Part shown: piece after piece, positions 59,294-64,000 of the stretch
Position numbering within the stretch: position 1 is the stretch's first letter
Layout: each line of letters starts with the position of its first letter
Source of the DNA: Oscillospiraceae bacterium
GTDB lineage: Bacteria; Bacillota; Clostridia; Oscillospirales; CAG-272
Assembly: GCA_015064555.1 (NCBI GenBank)
Contig: SVRZ01000006.1
Location: 21,396 to 85,395 of the forward strand
DNA length: 64,000 nt
Direction of reading: 5' to 3'
Notes under the pieces: generated by a model
The model's input: only the letters and a program-made list of their open reading frames with translations
Told to the model about the DNA's origin: nothing
Databases searched by the model: none
Position numbers and translations under genes: made by a program

Positions 59294-60373
59294 ATGAATA
59301 TTTTAGCATTTGAGAGCTCTTGTGACGAAACAAGTGCTTCGGTAGTCGTCAGAGAAGATGACAGATTCACAATAAAATCAAACGTAATAGCATCTCAGGT
59401 CGATACGCACAGGCTTTACGGCGGTGTCGTGCCCGAGATAGCAAGCCGTGCTCATATAGAGGCGATATCTTCAATTACGTATGAAGCGCTCAAGGAGGCA
59501 GGGCTCGGGTTATCTGATATAGATCTGGTTGCCGTTTCTGCAAATCCCGGTCTTATCGGTGCGCTGCTTGTCGGTGTTAATTTTGCAAAGGCGCTCGCCG
59601 TTTCAAACAAAATACCCCTCGTTGCCGTCGATCACATAAAGGGACATATAGCATCTGCTTACCTTATAGAGAACGGTGTTCCCAAGCCTCCGTTCATAGC
59701 CCTTGCGGCTTCGGGCGGTCATACCGCGATATATAAGGCTGAGAGCTATACCGATATAAAAATGATAGGAACCACCAGGGATGATGCCATAGGCGAATCC
59801 TTTGATAAAATAGGCAGAATGATAGGTATACCCTATCCCGCAGGCCGCGGCTTTGACGAATTGTCGCGTCTCGGATTTATTGAGGCTACAGGCAAGGATG
59901 AGGACTTCTATGCCGCTTACAAAAAAAGTGCGGCGTACAAGAATCCCGAAATGACGCTTCCGTCACCTGCCTTGCGTGACAGTTCTCTTGATTTTTCCTT
60001 CTCCGGGCTCAAGACCGCGGCGATAAATCTTTTGCACCGCTATGAGCAGAAGGGAATAGAGCTTCCGAGGGCACTTTTTGCCGCAAGATATACCTTTGAG
60101 GCAGTCGAGGCGGTCGCACTTAAAATAGATATGGCTCTTCGGGAAAACCCGGGCTGCGATCTTATTGTTGCGGGCGGCGTTGCGGCAAATTCGCACTTAC
60201 GAAAAAGGCTCGCAGAGATCGCAGAGAGAAACCGAGTCGGAATATTTATTCCGCCGATCGGGCTCTGCGGAGATAACGGTGCGATGATTGCCGCCGCAGG
60301 GTATTACGAATATCTGAATGGAAATTTTGCAGGCAGCGATCTTAATGCGAGCGCGGCAGATTCTATGTTTTGA
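59294..60373 (+). CDS. tsaD: tRNA threonylcarbamoyladenosine synthase subunit TsaD
   Basis: A 359-residue ASKHA-fold protein that transfers the threonylcarbamoyl group to tRNA A37. The metal histidines are in S-R-A-H-I-E-A and D-H-I-K-G-H-I, and ATP-binding motifs are E-S-S-C-D-E-T near residue 7 and A-G-G-V-A-A-N-S near 295. GGAAGGA precedes the ATG. TcdA, which acts on the same base, is encoded at 21023. Confidence 0.96.
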   Translation: MNILAFESSCDETSASVVVREDDRFTIKSNVIASQVDTHRLYGGVVPEIASRAHIEAISSITYEALKEAGLGLSDIDLVAVSANPGLIGALLVGVNFAKALAVSNKIPLVAVDHIKGHIASAYLIENGVPKPPFIALAASGGHTAIYKAESYTDIKMIGTTRDDAIGESFDKIGRMIGIPYPAGRGFDELSRLGFIEATGKDEDFYAAYKKSAAYKNPEMTLPSPALRDSSLDFSFSGLKTAAINLLHRYEQKGIELPRALFAARYTFEAVEAVALKIDMALRENPGCDLIVAGGVAANSHLRKRLAEIAERNRVGIFIPPIGLCGDNGAMIAAAGYYEYLNGNFAGSDLNASAADSMF

Positions 60374-60383
60374 GGAGAATTGT

Positions 60384-61094
60384 ATGGAAAGTATAGACAA
60401 GGTTAAAGGGACTTTTGAAAGAAGAGTGACAGCTACAGATAAAGGACAGGTTTCCGTTGCGGTTATCCGCCGTCTTCCAAGATATCACAGATACCTCGGA
60501 GATCTTCTCAGAGCGGGTAGATTCCGTATATCCAGCGCGGAGCTTTCCAAGCTTATGGGAGTTACCGCGTCACAGATAAGACAGGATTTCAATTGCTTTG
60601 GCGGTTTCGGTCAGCAAGGATACGGATATAACGTCAAGTATCTTCATGCCAAGATAGGCGAGCTGCTCGGCATGTCCGAGGGCTACCGCGCTGTTATCGT
60701 CGGTGTCGGAAATCTCGGTAAGGCACTTGCCTCAACGCATATGTTCGAAAGAAGGGGAGTCACGGTCGTTGCCCTCTTTGATAAAGATCCCCGGATTGTA
60801 GGAACCGAATACAACGGATATAAGGTTCACAACGTATCCGAGCTTGGCGACTTCTGTCGCAGGGAAAATATACATATAGGTGTTCTTACCGTCCCGAAGG
60901 AATCGGCTGACGAGTGTGCATCGGTCATGGGCGATGCGGGTGTGCGCGGCATATGGAATTTTGCTAATATGGAGCTTTCCGCGCCGAATCCCGGCGTCGT
61001 CGTGCAGAACGTTCATATGGGTGACTCTCTTATGACGCTCTGCTTCGGAATGAAGGCGGGCGGAGAGAAGGGTATCTTTGATGACCAGGTATAA
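60384..61094 (+). CDS. rex: Redox-sensing transcriptional repressor Rex
   Basis: A 236-residue repressor. The winged helix-turn-helix is at about residues 18-75 (V-I-R-R-L-P-R-Y-H-R-Y, then V-T-A-S-Q-I-R-Q-D-F-N). The Rossmann domain has V-I-V-G-V-G-N-L-G-K-A-L, which binds NADH. Rex controls fermentation genes by the NADH/NAD ratio. It starts 10 bases after tsaD. Its last 14 bases overlap the next gene. Confidence 0.95.
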   Translation: MESIDKVKGTFERRVTATDKGQVSVAVIRRLPRYHRYLGDLLRAGRFRISSAELSKLMGVTASQIRQDFNCFGGFGQQGYGYNVKYLHAKIGELLGMSEGYRAVIVGVGNLGKALASTHMFERRGVTVVALFDKDPRIVGTEYNGYKVHNVSELGDFCRRENIHIGVLTVPKESADECASVMGDAGVRGIWNFANMELSAPNPGVVVQNVHMGDSLMTLCFGMKAGGEKGIFDDQV

Positions 61095-62088
61095 TTTTAT
61101 TTTTACGGGAATCAAGGTCAGCGAAACTGCCGAGTTTGCCGATGCCAGTCTTAATGAGCTTCGGGTGATACAGGTGCTTTATGATCTTGGCGGCTCTGCC
61201 GACGAGGACACGCTTATCTCGCGATCGGGGATATCAAAGGCCAGGCTTGTATCCTGCCTTACATTCTGGCAGGAGGCTGGCGTTATAGCTCCCTCGGAGG
61301 AAAGATCACTGTACGGAAATAAGGTGATAGAGGAGTTTCCCGATCGCATCATTCCCGGTGAGCAGATAGAGGAGAGTGCTATAGAAATAGCGCAGACGAT
61401 CAGAAGCCATAAGCTGGCATCTCTCTTTGACGAGATAGCAGCGATGATAGGTAAGGTTATGCTGACTCCGATGGAGATGAAAAATATTGCCGCCCTTTCC
61501 TCCCAGTATAAGCTCAGCGAGGAATATATCGCGACTCTTGCAGCTCATCTTCACGGCAAGGACAGACTTACAGTCCGTAATCTTACCTCTAAGGCAAAGA
61601 AGCTTTCCGATGGCGGTGTATGTACGGTAGAGGACCTGGAGCGTGCTATATCCGATGAGGAAAAAAGGCGTACCGATCTTATTGAATACCGCAGAGCCCT
61701 GGGAGTGCATGACAGGCAATTTTCCCCGAAGGAGTGCGAATATGTCGACAAATGGAGTAATACCTACTCATTCGGTGTCGAGATAGTCACTCTGGCGTAC
61801 GGTTTCTGCACCGTAAAGACAGGGCATCGCAGATTCGATTATATAGACAAGCTTCTGACGGATTGGTGGGAGACGGGATGTAAAACGCTTGACGAGTGTC
61901 AGAAGAGATATGAGGCAGTTGAGATAATCAGGGAAAACGAAGCGAAGGAAAAGAAAAAGACTCAGGCATCCTATTCGCCAAAGCCCAAAAAGGACGCGCC
62001 GAGATACGGAGATTTCGATCCCGAGGAGGCATTCCGTCTTGCCGTTGCACGTTCCTACCCGGCAGAGAAATCGGGAGAGAATAACTGA
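61081..62088 (+). CDS. DnaD domain protein
   Basis: A 335-residue replication-initiation-type protein. Residues 1-100 look like a winged-helix DnaD/DnaB N-domain (L-N-E-L-R-V-I-Q-V-L, S-K-A-R-L-V-S-C-L). Around residue 130-200 and 218-290 are two DnaD-like helical repeats, the second with Y-V-D-K-W-S-N-T-Y-S-F. A lysine-rich C-terminus follows. The next gene is a DnaC/DnaI-like helicase loader, which fits a role in loading DnaB helicase. The ATG at 61081 overlaps rex. Confidence 0.88.
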   Translation: MTRYNFIFTGIKVSETAEFADASLNELRVIQVLYDLGGSADEDTLISRSGISKARLVSCLTFWQEAGVIAPSEERSLYGNKVIEEFPDRIIPGEQIEESAIEIAQTIRSHKLASLFDEIAAMIGKVMLTPMEMKNIAALSSQYKLSEEYIATLAAHLHGKDRLTVRNLTSKAKKLSDGGVCTVEDLERAISDEEKRRTDLIEYRRALGVHDRQFSPKECEYVDKWSNTYSFGVEIVTLAYGFCTVKTGHRRFDYIDKLLTDWWETGCKTLDECQKRYEAVEIIRENEAKEKKKTQASYSPKPKKDAPRYGDFDPEEAFRLAVARSYPAEKSGENN

Positions 62089-62101
62089 AAGGAGATAAGG
62101 G

Positions 62102-63061
62102 GTGTATACATACGATAATTTCAACAAGGTAAAGGATATGATAGCCGAGAGATGCGCTGAAGCTCGTCGCACATCCGAGATGAGAAGTGCCGAAATGCGC
62201 GGGCTCTCGCGTGAGATCGCCGAGATAGACGAGGAGCTCAGCGGCACAGGTATGCTAATATTCAAAACCGCTTGTGCCGGCGGCGATATAAATGCCGTCA
62301 AGACAAGAAATCAGGAGCTTGTTGCCAGGCGCAGAGCTATAATAAAGTCGCTCGGATTTCCCGAGGATTATACCGACGTCAAGTATTTCTGCCCCGAATG
62401 TAAGGATTCGGGCTTCCTTGAAAACACCAGGATGTGCTCCTGCTTCAAGTCGCTTCTCGTGACCGAGAATATAAAGTCCTCCGGTATGGGAAGCCTTATA
62501 GAGCGTCAGTCGTTTGATAATTTCAATCTCGAGGTCTACGCATATGATGCCGAGATCTATCGTCGGATGGAGTACATATTCAACGAGTCGAAAATATTTG
62601 CCGAGAGCTTCGGAAAATCGAAGACCTCAAAGAACCTTCTCTTTGTAGGCAACACGGGTACGGGAAAAACCCATATTTCAACCTCTATAGCCAAGCGGCT
62701 TATAGAGAGGGGCTATGACGTGTTATACGAAACTACCCAGAATATAATATCGGCATTTGAAAACGACAGATTCAGAAGCGGCTACGGTCCTCACGAGCCC
62801 GAGTCGGATAAGTATCTTGAATGTGACCTGCTTATTATGGACGATCTCGGAACCGAGTTTTCAAATCAGTTCACGGTGTCTTGCCTTTATAACCTCATAA
62901 ACACCCGTCGCAATAAGGGCCTCTCAACTATAATATCCACTAATCTTTCTCCGAAGGAGCTGGCGGCAAAATACGATGATCGCATATATTCACGTGTTAT
63001 AGGTGATGGCACTGTTATATACAACTTTGGCGGCAAGGATTACAGATTGTTCGGAAATTAA
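62102..63061 (+). CDS. DnaC/DnaI-like helicase loader ATPase, GTG start
   Basis: A 319-residue AAA+ protein. An N-terminal coiled region is followed by a zinc motif C-P-E-C-K-D-S-G-F and C-S-C-F (about residues 98-118), as in B. subtilis DnaI. Walker A is F-V-G-N-T-G-T-G-K-T-H near residue 185 and Walker B is L-L-I-M-D-D-L-G near 244. It would bring the replicative helicase to the origin with the DnaD protein encoded before it. The GTG at 62102 follows AAAGGAGA. Confidence 0.92.
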   Translation: MYTYDNFNKVKDMIAERCAEARRTSEMRSAEMRGLSREIAEIDEELSGTGMLIFKTACAGGDINAVKTRNQELVARRRAIIKSLGFPEDYTDVKYFCPECKDSGFLENTRMCSCFKSLLVTENIKSSGMGSLIERQSFDNFNLEVYAYDAEIYRRMEYIFNESKIFAESFGKSKTSKNLLFVGNTGTGKTHISTSIAKRLIERGYDVLYETTQNIISAFENDRFRSGYGPHEPESDKYLECDLLIMDDLGTEFSNQFTVSCLYNLINTRRNKGLSTIISTNLSPKELAAKYDDRIYSRVIGDGTVIYNFGGKDYRLFGN

Positions 63062-63087
63062 TGCTATAAATTGCAAATTTGCAAACA

Positions 63088-63131
63088 AATATTTACGGCG
63101 GTAGCACTTTTGCGCTACCGCCGTAAATATT
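63088..63131. terminator. Bidirectional terminator, 18-bp perfect stem
   Basis: Arms 63088-63105 and 63114-63131 are perfectly complementary, with an 8-base loop. It ends the long 53.7-63.1 kb operon and the convergent small gene. Confidence 0.9.
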
Positions 63132-63176
63132 AACCGATTTCAGTCACCTTTTTTGGGTCGGGTTTTTGGAAAAACA

Positions 63177-63605
63177 TCAATCGTCAAGCTCGTCTTCTAT
63201 TTCCTCGCGACGAGCTTCCTCGTCAAGCTCGTCGATGTAATCTATCTTTGTTGCATCGGAATAGTAGGCATCGCCCGCGTTGCTTATGAATCTGTATTCC
63301 TCGTCATCTATGTCGTATATGTTTCCGTGAATGAACAGATCCTTGCCTGCGCGGCAGAGCGCATCCAGAAAATCCTCGGGATTGAATTCATCTATCTCGA
63401 TGCCGAAATCATCGTTTGCAAGAGTGAATATAACCTTCTCGCTGTCAGCTGCGGAATTGTAATCTCCTTCGTACAATATAAAGTCAGAAGAAAATTCCAT
63501 GAATTCATCGAGCTCTCCCGAAAGAAGATAGCTGATGAATTTGCGTGCATCCGATTTTGCACCCTCTACTGTTATCTCAAAGTATAGTTCCTCGTGAAGC
63601 TTCAT
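63177..63605 (-). CDS. Small acidic protein of unknown function
   Basis: A 142-residue protein I do not recognise. It begins K-L-H-E-E-L-Y-F-E-I-T-V-E-G and has alternating alpha and beta segments in the first 115 residues. The C-terminus is extremely acidic (E-E-A-R-R-E-E-I-E-D-E-L-D-D). No membrane segment or metal motif is visible. The start at 63605 has GGAGG 4 bases before it; the frame reaches 63650 without another good signal. It has its own promoter. Confidence 0.7.
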   Translation of the reverse strand: MKLHEELYFEITVEGAKSDARKFISYLLSGELDEFMEFSSDFILYEGDYNSAADSEKVIFTLANDDFGIEIDEFNPEDFLDALCRAGKDLFIHGNIYDIDDEEYRFISNAGDAYYSDATKIDYIDELDEEARREEIEDELDD

Positions 63606-63640
63606 AAGACCTCCATAAATTAATTGAATCTTCTTGCTAG

Positions 63641-63670
63641 AGTATAGCACAGGTAAAAGCGATTTGTCAA
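63641..63670 (-). promoter_or_regulatory. Promoter of the small acidic protein gene
   Basis: Minus strand TTGACA (63670-63665) and TATACT (63646-63641), spacer 18 bp, TGC before the -10 box. Confidence 0.75.
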
Positions 63671-64000
63671 TATATTTTTTTCATTCCTTTTTCTTAAGAA
63701 TTGTCGCTGATTTTTTCCTACATTATGATATATATGCGCGCGCGGAAAAACGGTACGTAGCTGTCTTTGAACAAAAAGTTTTATCGGAATGGGAATTTAT
63801 TGTTTAAATTGAATAAAATTGAAGAAATGGGAAAAAACTTTCAAAAAAGCTATTGACATTTTGCTTTGTTTGCTGTATAATAGGTAAGCTGTCAAGTTGA
63901 GGGCGGAAAACTGCCTTAAAACTTGTGGCGGAATTGATCTTTGAAAATTGAACAACAATGAAATTTCTGAACAGCACTGAAAAGTGCGAAGGAATCTCGT
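63671..64000 (+). other. A/T-rich region and leader of a probable rRNA operon
   Basis: No gene is seen. After A/T-rich DNA resembling an upstream promoter element (about 63800-63850) comes a consensus promoter, then GATCTTTGAAAATTGAACAA (63935-63954), a leader phrase very commonly found just before 16S rRNA in Firmicutes. The 16S gene itself would begin beyond the window. Confidence 0.65.
63853..63881 (+). promoter_or_regulatory. Strong consensus promoter, probably rrn P
   Basis: TTGACA (63853-63858) and TATAAT (63876-63881), 17-bp spacer: both boxes match perfectly, with an A-rich stretch upstream. Confidence 0.85.

Overview
The window looks like chromosome from a low-oxygen, endospore-forming member of the Clostridia, most likely an uncultured gut lineage. 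A complete eight-gene spoIIIA operon, a Re-type citrate synthase (the oxygen-sensitive kind found in strict anaerobes), Rex, and a bile-salt-hydrolase-type amidase support this. Base composition, sigma-A-like promoters (TTGACA, almost always 17 bp, TATAAT or TAAAAT) and start codons (ATG, some TTG and GTG) look even across the window. I see no phage, insertion sequence with a transposase, CRISPR array or tRNA. The species cannot be named from the sequence alone.

Layout. 1-1810: end of a glycerol-3-phosphate-type redox operon (FAD oxidoreductase, DUF1667, DUF362). 1897-4701: U32 protein and HAD phosphatase. 4856-7601: SorC-regulated operon (regulator, D-2-hydroxyacid dehydrogenase, class II aldolase) behind a promoter with two operator-like palindromes. 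7728-10471: M19 dipeptidase, Lrp regulator and aminotransferase. 10579-15778 (minus): operon for Re-citrate synthase, a GntR regulator, aconitase and isocitrate dehydrogenase, i.e. oxaloacetate plus acetyl-CoA to 2-oxoglutarate. 16130-24536: cardiolipin synthase, MgtC, HD hydrolase, cupin, a nagA-tcdA-GDPD operon and the YifB ATPase. 24859-33852: two very large secreted proteins, one a heparinase II/III-fold polysaccharide lyase, then a KDG-kinase-like gene and an AbrB-zinc-ribbon regulator on the other strand. 34076-38827: spoIIIAA-AH. 39062-41046: asd and a LysR regulator. 41172-46042: three related lipoproteins and a BspA-like leucine-rich-repeat lipoprotein with a long structured RNA leader. 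46159-53478: surE with two tandem DHH phosphoesterases, two HAD phosphatases, a choloylglycine-hydrolase-family enzyme and mannose-6-phosphate isomerase. 53672-63061: an eleven-gene housekeeping operon (DUF1385, prmC, D-Ala-D-Ala ligase, murI, rbfA, nrnA, rimI, tsaD, rex, dnaD-like, dnaC-like). The right edge carries a strong promoter and a leader typical of an rRNA operon, whose 16S gene would start just outside.

The parts that go beyond housekeeping are the secreted pair at 24.9-32.2 kb, the RNA leader at 43.4-43.65 kb, the lipoprotein cluster, the self-regulated anaerobic citrate operon, the SorC operon of unknown substrate, and a duplicated intergenic element at 50.1-50.4 kb. Functions are assigned from motifs and gene order only; no database search was possible.
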